Position numbers and translations under genes: made by a program. Below are positions 1-6,941 of a DNA stretch of 10,852 nucleotides, one piece after another; the stretch's first letter is position 1; each line of letters opens with the position of its first letter. Origin of the DNA: Alphaproteobacteria bacterium. Lineage in GTDB: Bacteria; Pseudomonadota; Alphaproteobacteria; Micropepsales; Micropepsaceae. The DNA is taken from NCBI GenBank assembly GCA_028869725.1, contig JAGWRJ010000343.1, forward strand, positions 1 through 10,852, written 5' to 3'. The notes under the pieces are model-generated. The model had not been told where the DNA came from and did no database searches. It was given only the letters and a program-made list of their open reading frames with translations.

Positions 1-39
1 GGCATTGCAATCGCTCTGAACGATAGCGAAGGGTTCTAA
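1..39 (+). CDS. C-terminal end of upstream gene, probably terminase large subunit (partial)
   Basis: Only the last 12 codons are present. The frame ends in TAA at 37-39 and encodes a tail reading GIAIALNDSEGF. The stop codon shares a base with the portal ATG (TAATG), and the portal's AAGGG-type ribosome-binding site lies inside this reading frame, so the two genes are probably translationally coupled. In phages of this type the gene directly before a DUF1073 portal is usually the large terminase subunit. That identity is inferred from position alone; twelve residues are too few to recognise a family. Confidence 0.4.
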   Translation, partial: GIAIALNDSEGF

Positions 40-1517
40 TGAGCGGTTTTATCAGCACGGGAGGGACCGACACCGGTCCGCAGGCGACGCTTGGCTATAC
101 CGCGTCCGGCCTGACCTCCGACCTGATGCAACTGCTCAATGCGCAGGATATCCAGCCCGGCGCTCCGCCTTCTTATCAGCTTTGCAAGACGATCTACGCA
201 TCCCACCCGATGGGCAAAAAGATGGTCGATGCGCCGATTGACATGGCGCAGTCGCAGAAACGTGAGATCACCATTCCAGGCTCGCCCGAAGAGCGTTTGG
301 TGGACGCATATGAGCGGACGTGGGCAAATATCGGCGGCATCGGGGCTGATATGTGGATCGCCTATGCCGTCCGCGTGGCGCGCATCTACGGCGTCGGTGT
401 GCTGGCAGTTGGCATTCGTGGGCAAGATAGCTCAACGCCGATCCCACGCGACAAGCTCCACGAATTGCAGGGCGACCTCTATTTCAGCGTGTTCGATCCG
501 CTGAACACGGCCGGCGCGCTGGTGCTCGAACAAGATCCGAACAACCCGAATTTTCAGAAGCCGACTACGGTTCGGGTTAACGGCAAAGCGTGGCATCCGG
601 CAAATACGCTGGTGCAGTTTAATGAGCAGCCGCTCTACATTGAGTGGTCAGATTCAGCGTTCGGGTTCAGCGGCCGCAGCGTCTATCAGCGCGCGCTGTA
701 TATGCTGAAATCGTATATCCAGACCATGATCACGAATGATCTGGTCAGCTACAAGGCCGGCGTAATCGTTGCGAAGCGGAAGGTTCCGACAAGCAACACC
801 AACAACCGGATGATGCAGGCTTACCAGTGGGTGATGTCGCTGGTGCGCACCGCATCCGTGGGCAACGTGATCAACGTCGATCCCGAGGGCGACATTACCT
901 CGATCGACATGACGAACCTCGAAGCGCCGTTTCGCCTGGCGCGCGAGAACATCATCAAGGATTTGGCGACGGCTGCCGACATGCCCGCCCGCGTGCTGGA
1001 TCAAGAAACGCTTTCGGGTAACTCCCTGGCGGATGGTTCCGAGGACGCGAAAAACATCGCAAGGTGGGTTGAGCGGTTCCGCGTTACGATCAATCCGCTG
1101 TATGCCTTCATGGACGATATCGTCCAGCGGATCGCGTGGTCGCCGGCGTTTTTCAAAGACCTACAGGCGGAGGGGTTCTACAAGGGCGTTAGCTATACGG
1201 CGGCTTTTCAGCAGTGGCGCAATGCCTTCACTGCCACATGGCCGAATCTGCTGATCGAGCCGGAAAGCCAACGGCTGGTCGGAGAGGAAATGCGGTTCAA
1301 GTCCGCAGTCGCGCTTTACGAAGTCATGGCGCCGCAGCTTGACGACGAGAACAAGACGCAGCTCACCGAATGGATTGTGGACGAGATGAACGCCCGCAAG
1401 GATCTGTTCAGCGCCGAGATGCAGTTCGATCCTGACGCGCTGAAAAAGTGGCTTGAGGAGCGTAAGCAGATGGCAGCGCAGGAACCGGAGCCGACGCCCT
1501 TTAGCTACGAGACCTAA
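39..1517 (+). CDS. Phage portal protein, DUF1073 family
   Basis: A 492-aa protein with the hallmarks of DUF1073-type portals. The N-terminal part has the segment YASHPMGKKMVDAPIDMA (about residues 53-70), followed by the helix-rich region around the WIAYAVRVARIYG stretch (about 105-117). The C-terminus is acidic, Pro-rich and probably flexible. In this family the portal forms the ring at the capsid vertex through which DNA is packaged and ejected, and it nucleates head assembly. Length fits the family. The ATG overlaps the preceding stop by one base, and AAGGG about five bases upstream supports the start. The stop abuts the ATG of the head morphogenesis gene, the usual portal-then-minor-head order. 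InterPro naming links this domain to anti-CBASS Acb1 because some proteins join the two; no Acb1 phosphodiesterase part is visible here. Confidence 0.9.
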   Translation: MSGFISTGGTDTGPQATLGYTASGLTSDLMQLLNAQDIQPGAPPSYQLCKTIYASHPMGKKMVDAPIDMAQSQKREITIPGSPEERLVDAYERTWANIGGIGADMWIAYAVRVARIYGVGVLAVGIRGQDSSTPIPRDKLHELQGDLYFSVFDPLNTAGALVLEQDPNNPNFQKPTTVRVNGKAWHPANTLVQFNEQPLYIEWSDSAFGFSGRSVYQRALYMLKSYIQTMITNDLVSYKAGVIVAKRKVPTSNTNNRMMQAYQWVMSLVRTASVGNVINVDPEGDITSIDMTNLEAPFRLARENIIKDLATAADMPARVLDQETLSGNSLADGSEDAKNIARWVERFRVTINPLYAFMDDIVQRIAWSPAFFKDLQAEGFYKGVSYTAAFQQWRNAFTATWPNLLIEPESQRLVGEEMRFKSAVALYEVMAPQLDDENKTQLTEWIVDEMNARKDLFSAEMQFDPDALKKWLEERKQMAAQEPEPTPFSYET

Positions 1518-2327
1518 ATGGCTCCCGGCATAGACTATTCGCGGGCTTCGTTTGCGCAGATCATCCGCGCGGCCGTCGATGATTTGACAAGTCGAGGTTA
1601 TCAGTCAGAGGCACAGGTTGATTATTGGGCAATGCTGATCCGGGAGGCGGCGCGGCGGACGACGACGCCAAACCACGAGATCGAAAACGCCCTACGCAAG
1701 CATTTCGGGCGCGAATACGAAAAGGTCATCAATCGGCTCAATAGAGTTGAGCGGTTCGGGCTAGCCTCGATTGACCCGATGCTTCACGCTGAAATTGAAC
1801 GTCGCATCCGAACGGCGGCCGATCTGATCAAGGTCAACAAGACCGAGCGCGTAGAGCAAACGCTTTCACGGTTCCGTGGCTGGTGCTCATCCGTTCCTCC
1901 CGGTGGGTCGCGTGCAACCGACAAGCGTGAGGTCGCGTCGCATATCGCCAAGCCGACGCAGCGGCAGAAATTCGAGGCGCGGCGTGTGGCGATCGACCAA
2001 GGCCATAAACTGGCGGCCAACATCGAGGAGGTCGTGGCGATCCACGGCGGCGCGATTGCCGGCGTGTGGCACGACCGGGGCGAGCACGACAGCAATTACG
2101 ATGCCCGCAAGGCGCATCTGGCGCGATCGGGCAAAGTGTTTCTGGTCCGCGATAGCTGGGCGATCAAGCAAGGATTGGTTCGGCGGGGCGCGGCGACTTA
2201 CATGGACGAGATCGAACGTCCGGCAGAACTGACGTTTTGTTCGTGCAAATACAAATACTTATCGTCCATTCGCGATCTGCCGGAAGACTGGCTGACTGAA
2301 AAAGGCCGTGAGGCAATCAGCCATTAA
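1518..2327 (+). CDS. Phage head morphogenesis protein (Mu gpF / SPP1 gp7-like minor head protein)
   Basis: A 269-aa protein whose ATG directly follows the portal TAA with no gap. The C-terminal half carries the minor-head signature: VWHDRGEHDSNYDARKAH at about residues 183-200, GKVFLV at 205-210, and a Cys pair (C241, C243) in a CSCKY motif followed by LPEDWLTEKG. The N-terminal half is helical and charged. Members of this family are minor capsid proteins that bind the portal and help procapsid assembly or DNA entry, and they are normally encoded right after the portal, as here. The family's usual metal-binding-like His/Cys arrangement is only partly kept, because the C-terminal pair sits in CSC rather than the commoner CxCxC setting. 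The last 11 bases overlap the end of the convergent Imm-family gene. Function is assigned from motif and position. Confidence 0.8.
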   Translation: MAPGIDYSRASFAQIIRAAVDDLTSRGYQSEAQVDYWAMLIREAARRTTTPNHEIENALRKHFGREYEKVINRLNRVERFGLASIDPMLHAEIERRIRTAADLIKVNKTERVEQTLSRFRGWCSSVPPGGSRATDKREVASHIAKPTQRQKFEARRVAIDQGHKLAANIEEVVAIHGGAIAGVWHDRGEHDSNYDARKAHLARSGKVFLVRDSWAIKQGLVRRGAATYMDEIERPAELTFCSCKYKYLSSIRDLPEDWLTEKGREAISH

Positions 2328-2520
2328 GCGATGGATAGTCCGGCGCATTGGTGAACGACCACACGAGCGCGCCGACCCACCCGATAAACGTCCAGCCTAA
2401 GAACAGATTGAGCACCAGGATCGCGGTTGCGTTCCTGTGTCTCCGCACGCCCGCGACAGTCGCCGGCAGAAAATACCCGACGACGACAAGGCACAGCACA
2501 AGGGCTTCGATGTTGGACAT
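2317..2520 (-). CDS. Superinfection immunity protein, T4 Imm family (moron)
   Basis: A 67-aa protein on the strand opposite to every other gene here. It has two hydrophobic helices (about residues 4-24 and 32-55) split by a basic turn RRHRN (26-30), then the conserved stretch AILVLNLFLGWTFIGW (33-48) ending in ALVWS. The FLP...A...RxHxN and LNxxLGWTxxGW pattern is the hallmark of the T4 Imm superinfection-immunity family. These are small inner-membrane proteins; T4 Imm blocks DNA entry by related superinfecting phages. An in-frame TAG seven codons' span upstream limits the N-terminus, so the ATG at 2520 is the natural start. No clear Shine-Dalgarno is seen. A weak promoter-like pair, TTGATC and TAGCGT (minus strand, plus-strand positions 2550-2555 and 2527-2532, 17-base spacer), would give a nearly leaderless message; this is speculative. 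The gene fills the only break in the head operon and its 3' end overlaps the morphogenesis gene by 11 bases. Confidence 0.82.
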   Translation of the reverse strand: MSNIEALVLCLVVVGYFLPATVAGVRRHRNATAILVLNLFLGWTFIGWVGALVWSFTNAPDYPSLNG

Positions 2521-2570
2521 GGCGCGACGCTAGCCGGTTCCGAATAGAAGATCAACGAAAGACTTTAGAG

Positions 2571-4244
2571 ATGCCCTCCGCCAGCCCTGCACAGCACCGG
2601 CTCATGGAGGCGGCTGCGCATACGCCGGGCGGCTACGATGGAGTGCCGCAATCAGTCGGGCGTGAATTCGTCAATGCGGACAAGCGGGCGGACTCTGACG
2701 GCCCTGAAACCGAACTAGACGCGGCCCAGCAAGTCGCGGCCGGGCGCCTCCCCTCCGGCTTCAAATACGAAAACACCCACCTCGTTGCGCTGCGCATCTT
2801 TGGCACAGGCGTCAGCTACCGGACGCAGCACAAGGAATTCACGTTCCGCGATCCCGAAATCTACCTGAGCGACGAAACGCTGGCCCGGTGCAATGGGTTG
2901 CCGGTGATTGTCGAGCATCCGCCTGAGCAGATGCTGGACGCAGAGGAATACGAAAACCGCAACATCGGCGCGGTGATGCTGCCCTACGTCAAGGGCGACG
3001 AGGTGTGGGGCATCGCGCGGATTTATGACGGCGACATCGCCGCAATTCTTGCGTCTGGGCAACTTTCAACATCGCCAGGCGTCCGCGTTGCTGAGGAAGG
3101 CAACGCAATCCTGCCGTTAGACGGCGAGCACCTTCTTATCGAAGGCAATCCGAAACTGATCGATCACATCGCCATCGTTGCAAATGGCGTGTGGGACAAA
3201 GGCGGTCCGCCGTCTGGACTGAGGAATGACAGCATGTCCGACGAAAAAGAAGGCGAACGCAAATACGGCGACGTGAAATTCGCTGATCCCGCCAACGACA
3301 AATACCCAATCGATACCGACGAGCACATCCGCGCAGCGTGGGATTACATCCACAAAGGCAAGGATGCGGACAAGTATTCCGCCGAGGATCTTGCGGCGAT
3401 CAAGCGGCGCATCGTCGCCGCATGGAAAGACAAGATCGATCCTAACGGGCCGCCTGAGGCCGACAAGAAGGACAGCACGATGGCTGATGATGCTTCGGGC
3501 GGTAAGGCCCCGCATGAGATGCTGCTCGACGCAATCGGAAAACTAACCGAGCGCATGGACGGCATTTGCACCCGCATGGATTCCATGGAATCCGCGCGCG
3601 ACGACAAGAAGGATTCCGACGAGGATAAGCCCAAGACGGAAGACAAAAAGGACGCCGACGACAAGCGCGAAGAGGAGAAATCCGAAGAGCGCGACGAAAA
3701 GGCGGACAAGAAGGACGCCGACAAGGACGAGCCGAAGGCGGAAGACAAGAAGGACGCAGGCGCCGAAAACGCCGCTCTGCGCGCCCAGATCGCCGCCATG
3801 CAGGCCAAGCTGGACGACATCGCCCGGCCGCCGTCCTACGAAGAGATGGAGCGCATCGCGGCAACGCAGGCTCGCGCTGACAGCGTGATGCAGCTTCACG
3901 GTTCGCGCGCTCCTCAGCCGATGTCCGGCGAATCGTCGCGCTCCTATCGCCTGCGCGTGCTGGCTGCCCTTCGCGGCCACTCCGAGCGGTTCAAGGATAT
4001 CGCGATCGACAAGCTTGACGGTGTTGTTCTGGACGAGATCGAACGCGGCATTTTCACCGACGCGCAGGCCGCTGCCGCCAATCCGAAGAATGCGCCGGCC
4101 GGTCGCCTGATCCCCGTCACCACGCAGGAAAACGGCCACACGGTCACGCGCTTTCACGGTGATATCGCCGCGACTTTCGCGCCGTTCATGGCGCCCCCGC
4201 GTCGAGGCCGAATCACAAACCCCCGTCGCGGAGGTAACGCCTGA
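2571..4244 (+). CDS. DUF2213 prohead-protease-like protein fused to a scaffold-like C-terminus
   Basis: A 557-aa protein when started at the ATG at 2571. The frame is open further upstream, but the translation there overlaps the minus-strand Imm gene and looks non-coding, while from 2571 it reads MPSASPAQHRLMEAAAH, a motif like the small phage DUF3008-type sequences. The DUF2213 region follows (about 60-215) with RIFGTGVSYR, VEHPPE (H116) and LSTSPGVR (S166/S168), candidate residues for an HK97-like serine protease. A DUF6582-like segment (about 232-291, KYPIDTDEHIRAAWDYI) comes next, then a Lys/Asp/Glu-rich linker (about 342-395), a short coiled coil (about 398-418) and a C-terminal capsid-interacting-type tail ending in basic RRGRITNPRRGG. 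Position before cement and capsid fits a protease/scaffold. The ribosome-binding site at 2571 is poor (only GAAAG), whereas two internal ATGs have good ones. Protease activity is inferred, not shown. Confidence 0.75.
   Translation: MPSASPAQHRLMEAAAHTPGGYDGVPQSVGREFVNADKRADSDGPETELDAAQQVAAGRLPSGFKYENTHLVALRIFGTGVSYRTQHKEFTFRDPEIYLSDETLARCNGLPVIVEHPPEQMLDAEEYENRNIGAVMLPYVKGDEVWGIARIYDGDIAAILASGQLSTSPGVRVAEEGNAILPLDGEHLLIEGNPKLIDHIAIVANGVWDKGGPPSGLRNDSMSDEKEGERKYGDVKFADPANDKYPIDTDEHIRAAWDYIHKGKDADKYSAEDLAAIKRRIVAAWKDKIDPNGPPEADKKDSTMADDASGGKAPHEMLLDAIGKLTERMDGICTRMDSMESARDDKKDSDEDKPKTEDKKDADDKREEEKSEERDEKADKKDADKDEPKAEDKKDAGAENAALRAQIAAMQAKLDDIARPPSYEEMERIAATQARADSVMQLHGSRAPQPMSGESSRSYRLRVLAALRGHSERFKDIAIDKLDGVVLDEIERGIFTDAQAAAANPKNAPAGRLIPVTTQENGHTVTRFHGDIAATFAPFMAPPRRGRITNPRRGGNA
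3221..3236 (+). promoter_or_regulatory. Internal ribosome-binding site and in-frame ATG (candidate start 1 for a shorter scaffold)
   Basis: GAGGA at 3221-3225 lies eight bases before an ATG at 3234-3236 that is in frame with the protease-scaffold gene (residue 222 of 557). Initiation here would give a 336-aa product starting MSDEKEGE, without the DUF2213 region but with the DUF6582-like segment, the charged linker and the coiled coil. The spacing is near ideal and better than that of the full-length start. Use of this site is inferred. Confidence 0.35.
3466..3482 (+). promoter_or_regulatory. Internal ribosome-binding site and in-frame ATG (candidate start 2 for a separate scaffold)
   Basis: AGAAGGA at 3466-3472 lies seven bases before an in-frame ATG at 3480-3482 (residue 304 of 557). 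The product would be 254 aa, starting MADDASGGK, and would hold exactly the helical segment, charged linker, coiled coil and C-terminal tail expected of a scaffold. Lambda Nu3 is made in this way from inside the protease gene C. A caution is that GACAAGAAGGA-type sequence recurs in this gene because it encodes DKKD, so the match may come from coding content. Confidence 0.4.
3603..3758 (+). repeat. Imperfect DKKDAD-coding repeats in the scaffold linker
   Basis: Four copies of a roughly 15-base unit (GACAAGAAGGACGCC or close variants) start at 3603, 3642, 3704 and 3744, and a fifth partial copy lies at about 3464. They encode the alternating Lys/Asp/Glu low-complexity linker of the protease-scaffold protein. 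Such highly charged, probably disordered stretches are common in phage scaffold regions and are prone to slippage and length variation. Confidence 0.6.
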
Positions 4245-4831
4245 TGTCCATCACCCTCAACCCGATGCTGACCACCTCGGCCAGCAATTCGTTCCTGACC
4301 GGCACGGAAGGCTGGACGCAGGGCGACTTCCAGGCGGACCCGGCCGCGCGCCAGTGGCTTTGCCCCGGACAGGTTTCCAACTTGGCGACGACCCCGCTTT
4401 GGGCTGGACTGCCGATCACCGAAACCAGCGTTGTTACCGGCATCACCTCGTCGTCAAACGTGGTGATCACGGCGGCGACGGCCGAAAGCAACACCACCGG
4501 CTTTACCGTGATCAATCAGGCGTATGCCGGGATTATCACGACCGGCAACACGGTGCCGCTGTTCTACGCGGGACAGACGGTCAGTTATTTCCGGTTCGGC
4601 TCGAACGCCCGCATCGTGGTTCCGGTGGCGTCTGGTGCGGTCTCCGCGCTCTCGAACGTGGCGATCAACACGACTGTCTATTGGGATTTTTCCACGAACT
4701 CCCTGACCAACACCGGCTCGACCGCGCTGCCCGTCAAGCTGCTCGGTCTCGACAGCAATTCCAAGGTTTTCACCTACACCAGCGGGGCGGCCAATTGGTC
4801 GATCGGCACCGCTGCTCTGATTCAGATCTGA
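4244..4831 (+). CDS. Putative capsid cement/decoration protein
   Basis: A 195-aa protein starting at an ATG that shares one base with the preceding TGA (TGATG), with GGAGG at 4230-4234 nine bases upstream. It is rich in Thr, Ser, Ala, Val and Asn, has few Lys, and looks like an all-beta structural protein. There is no signal peptide or membrane segment. The N-terminal part contains the recognisable segment FLTGTEGWTQGDFQADPAA (about 17-35), and PLWAGLPITE occurs near residues 51-60. Its place between scaffold and major capsid gene is where DUF2184-type phages encode a cement or decoration protein that binds the outside of the shell. The identification rests on position, size and beta-rich composition; no diagnostic motif is seen, so a different minor capsid role remains possible. 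Confidence 0.55.
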   Translation: MSITLNPMLTTSASNSFLTGTEGWTQGDFQADPAARQWLCPGQVSNLATTPLWAGLPITETSVVTGITSSSNVVITAATAESNTTGFTVINQAYAGIITTGNTVPLFYAGQTVSYFRFGSNARIVVPVASGAVSALSNVAINTTVYWDFSTNSLTNTGSTALPVKLLGLDSNSKVFTYTSGAANWSIGTAALIQI

Positions 4832-4843
4832 GGAGCCGAACCC

Positions 4844-5860
4844 ATGGGTAATTACTTTCCCGCGCAAGCCAAGATCACGCCGAGCTTTACCGAGCCTGAC
4901 CTGATCGTCACCTATGCGCAGGCGTCCGGCTGGATGCGCGCGCTGGCTGGCGGCAAGCCGAAGGTCAAAATCGGCAACGACGATCTGTTCGTCTATGTGA
5001 ACGGCCTTGACTTGCGCAACCCGGTTAGCATTGCGCAGACGGCCGGCAACTTTTTGCCGTCCGCGTCCCTGACCGGCACGTTCTACAGCACGCCGACCTA
5101 CCTGCTGCGGACGCGGGTGGAATACGGCCACCACGATACCAGCGCGGCCAGCCGCTACGCCGTGTCGCTGCCGAATGCGCTGGACCTCGCCTCGCGGCAG
5201 GGCCACTTCCAGCAGGCGCGCGTGATGGGCCTCTACGGCTACAACGCCAGCAACGGCGAAGGGCTGATCAATGCCTCCGGCGCAACCAGCGTGACGCTGC
5301 CGGCGGACAGCTACGGCAACACCACCGTCAGCACCTACGACAACGGCCAGCTTGCGCTCTGGGTTCTGCAACAGATGACCTCGTTGCAGGAAAGCATGTT
5401 CCAGACGAATGCGCCGAACCGCATCGTGTTCGTCGGACCGCAGCGCATCTTCTATCAGATGAGCAACGCGCAGGTGGTGCAGCTTACCGCCTATCAGCGC
5501 GCGGGCGCGGGCACGCAGACTGTTGGCCGCATGATCGAGGAGATCGGCGAGGCCAACGGGATCGACGTGGAATTCTGCTACGACGACACTCTGATCGGCA
5601 AGGGCGCGGGCGGTGCGGATATGGTCATCATGACCATTCCCGAACTGGTCGTTCCTGACATTCCGGGCCTCAATACTAACGTTTTCGGTGAAATGTCGCC
5701 GGCCACGAAAGAGGTCAACGTCATGTATGCCGACATGGCGGCCCCGATGAAGATCAGCACGCCGATCCCCGAGGGCATTACCGAAATCCACGAATGGCTC
5801 CTAACCTCCGGCTGGAATCCGCGCGGCATTGGTGTGTGGCTGCTTTCGATGCCGCACTAA
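4844..5860 (+). CDS. Major capsid protein, DUF2184-type (HK97-like fold expected)
   Basis: A 338-aa protein with one of the best ribosome-binding sites in the window (AGGAG at 4831-4835, eight bases before the ATG), fitting a highly expressed product. The N-terminus (ITPSFTEPDLIVTYAQASGW) and the central region around FVGPQRIFYQMSNAQ are typical of DUF2184 capsid proteins, as is the C-terminal part with ITEIHEWLLTSGW. These proteins build the icosahedral shell and are expected to have the HK97 fold. Length fits the family. The gene follows the putative cement gene and is directly followed by a hairpin terminator, a common arrangement for capsid genes. No N-terminal scaffold or delta domain is present, consistent with scaffold being supplied by the upstream gene. 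Confidence 0.85.
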   Translation: MGNYFPAQAKITPSFTEPDLIVTYAQASGWMRALAGGKPKVKIGNDDLFVYVNGLDLRNPVSIAQTAGNFLPSASLTGTFYSTPTYLLRTRVEYGHHDTSAASRYAVSLPNALDLASRQGHFQQARVMGLYGYNASNGEGLINASGATSVTLPADSYGNTTVSTYDNGQLALWVLQQMTSLQESMFQTNAPNRIVFVGPQRIFYQMSNAQVVQLTAYQRAGAGTQTVGRMIEEIGEANGIDVEFCYDDTLIGKGAGGADMVIMTIPELVVPDIPGLNTNVFGEMSPATKEVNVMYADMAAPMKISTPIPEGITEIHEWLLTSGWNPRGIGVWLLSMPH

Positions 5861-5871
5861 TTCCGCACCTA

Positions 5872-5915
5872 CGCCCGGCGCATTCACGGTTAGCGCAACC
5901 GCGCCGGGCGGCTTT
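5872..5915 (+). terminator. Hairpin terminator after the major capsid gene
   Basis: A perfect 10-base inverted repeat, CGCCCGGCGC at 5872-5881 and GCGCCGGGCG at 5901-5910, is followed by GCTTTT. The 19-base loop can itself fold through GGTT (5888-5891) and AACC (5897-5900). It lies 11 bases after the capsid stop and before the next gene's ribosome-binding site. The T-run is short, so it may terminate only partly and act to raise the capsid-to-downstream ratio or to stabilise the capsid message. Confidence 0.7.
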
Positions 5916-5934
5916 TCAATCACAGGAAAAAACG

Positions 5935-6471
5935 ATGTCAAAACGTTTGTTCATCTCGAACACGACGCGCCAGAACTTGATCTTTCAAGTCCGCTGGCTC
6001 GGTGATCATTCGGGAAAGCTCTTCGCTAGGCAAATCGCCTCCGGCCGCCAGATCGAGATTACCGAGCGCGACCTTGGCGCTGATCCAGAACCCAAGTGGA
6101 AGGCGATCGAGGAGCATCTCGACCGCATGGGCGCGCGCGATACGGCCGAACTGCACCAGTCCCAGATCGAGGATTACCTCGGCGTGACCTATCGATGGGA
6201 AGGCCAGATCAGCGAAGCCGAGATCGTGACCGGCCATGAAATGGTCTTGGAAAATGCGGATCGCCGCGCCGCCGAAGAGGCGCTGAAGGCTGCTGCCGGT
6301 GCCCATATCGCGATCAATGGCGATCAGCGCATCCAAGCCAAGACCACGGCTGTCGAGGTCATTCAGGACTATGACCCGCGCAAAGGGCCTGACGATCAGG
6401 CCATCAAGTTTAGCGCCACGGTTGATCCGGTCGCCGGCCAGAATGTCGGCAAGCTGAAGCGGCGCGCATAA
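5935..6471 (+). CDS. Conserved-looking phage protein of unknown function (head/connector region)
   Basis: A 178-aa protein starting MSKRLFISNTTRQN. The frame is open upstream into the capsid gene, but the ATG at 5935 has AGGA seven bases before it and sits just after the terminator, so it is the likely start. The first 50 residues look beta-rich (LIFQVRWL, KLFARQIASGRQIEI), which resembles a small binding or decoration domain. Residues 52-120 are helical and charged (KWKAIEEHLDRMG; ADRRAAEEALKAAAGAHIA), and the C-terminus is basic (KLKRRA). There is no signal peptide or membrane helix. The position between capsid and connector genes suggests a head-completion or minor structural role. I do not recognise the family. 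Its TAA overlaps the next ATG by one base (TAATG). Confidence 0.7.
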   Translation: MSKRLFISNTTRQNLIFQVRWLGDHSGKLFARQIASGRQIEITERDLGADPEPKWKAIEEHLDRMGARDTAELHQSQIEDYLGVTYRWEGQISEAEIVTGHEMVLENADRRAAEEALKAAAGAHIAINGDQRIQAKTTAVEVIQDYDPRKGPDDQAIKFSATVDPVAGQNVGKLKRRA

Positions 6472-6941
6472 TGTCCGGGTTCGTCACACCGAACACGCCG
6501 AACGTGACGGACTACACGACGTTTCTGCAAACGTCAGTCGGCATTCCGGTATCCGCCCTCCCCGCCGACAGCCCTTGGATTACCTACGCTTTCAACCAAG
6601 GGCTGGCGCTTACGGCTCAAGTGCCCACCATCACGCCGATTGTCTATGTGCTCGCGGTCTATAACTGCGCAACGCACATCCAGATCAAGATCACCCCGGA
6701 TCAGCCGGCGCAGATGTTTTTCTCGACGCTGCGCGGGGCTGGGGAAGGGGGCTTTAACCTGGTGGGTGTTCCGACTTCCGTTCTGAGCGGTTCGGCGGAT
6801 CAGGGCACGTCTCAAGCCATGGCAGTGCCGGACAGCCTCAAAAACCTGACGCTCACCGATCTGGACTTCATGCGCACGCCGTGGGGCCGCGACTGGATAC
6901 AATACGGGCAGGACATCGGCCCGCTTTGGGGCCTTGCGTGA
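6471..6941 (+). CDS. Probable head-tail connector (head completion) protein
   Basis: A 156-aa protein whose ATG overlaps the previous stop by one base. The first half has the helical pattern of small phage adaptors: a segment with SPWITYAFNQGLALTAQ (about 34-50), then a helix around IVYVLAVYNCATHI (57-70), comparable to the AAHLL-type helix of DUF4054/gp6-like adaptors. The second half ends in LDFMRTPWGRDWIQYGQDIG (131-150), a tail reminiscent of adaptors that dock on the portal. The Ribosome-binding site is weak, so translation is probably coupled to the gene before. A connector seals the portal after packaging and provides the tail attachment site. Family assignment is by pattern and gene order rather than a sure motif; a DUF4054 relationship would need profile comparison. 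Confidence 0.55.
   Translation: MSGFVTPNTPNVTDYTTFLQTSVGIPVSALPADSPWITYAFNQGLALTAQVPTITPIVYVLAVYNCATHIQIKITPDQPAQMFFSTLRGAGEGGFNLVGVPTSVLSGSADQGTSQAMAVPDSLKNLTLTDLDFMRTPWGRDWIQYGQDIGPLWGLA

Noticed and set aside
39..1517. Possible anti-CBASS (Acb1) activity, since the portal family carries an Acb1-related name in InterPro.
   Set aside because: Acb1 is a 2H phosphodiesterase and needs two HxT/S motifs. None is seen as a pair here, and length and context are those of a plain portal protein.
2270..2316. A possible terminator for the Imm gene on the minus strand (GCC, TCAC, GGC, then a short T-run).
   Set aside because: The stem is only three base pairs, too weak to support as a terminator.
2427..2570. 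Upstream in-frame extension of the DUF2213 gene from an ATG at 2427.
   Set aside because: The 48 extra residues are Arg/Cys/Trp-rich, overlap the convincing minus-strand Imm gene and show no family similarity, while the sequence from 2571 begins with a recognisable phage motif.
3344..3820. A Ser-rich 158-codon minus-strand frame opposite the scaffold linker.
   Set aside because: Its serine runs are the reverse complement of the repetitive Lys/Asp/Glu codons, so it is a low-complexity shadow.
4159..4851. A 230-codon plus-strand frame across the scaffold end and the cement gene.
   Set aside because: Composition is that of a shifted reading (His/Arg/Gly/Asp-rich), and the overlapping cement frame has the good ribosome-binding site and the coupled TGATG start.
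4454..5791. A 445-codon open frame on the minus strand opposite the cement and capsid genes.
   Set aside because: It is Arg/His/Gly/Val-rich, shows no recognisable domain, and lies opposite a clearly identified capsid gene. In GC-rich DNA with strong third-position bias, long antisense frames of this kind are expected.
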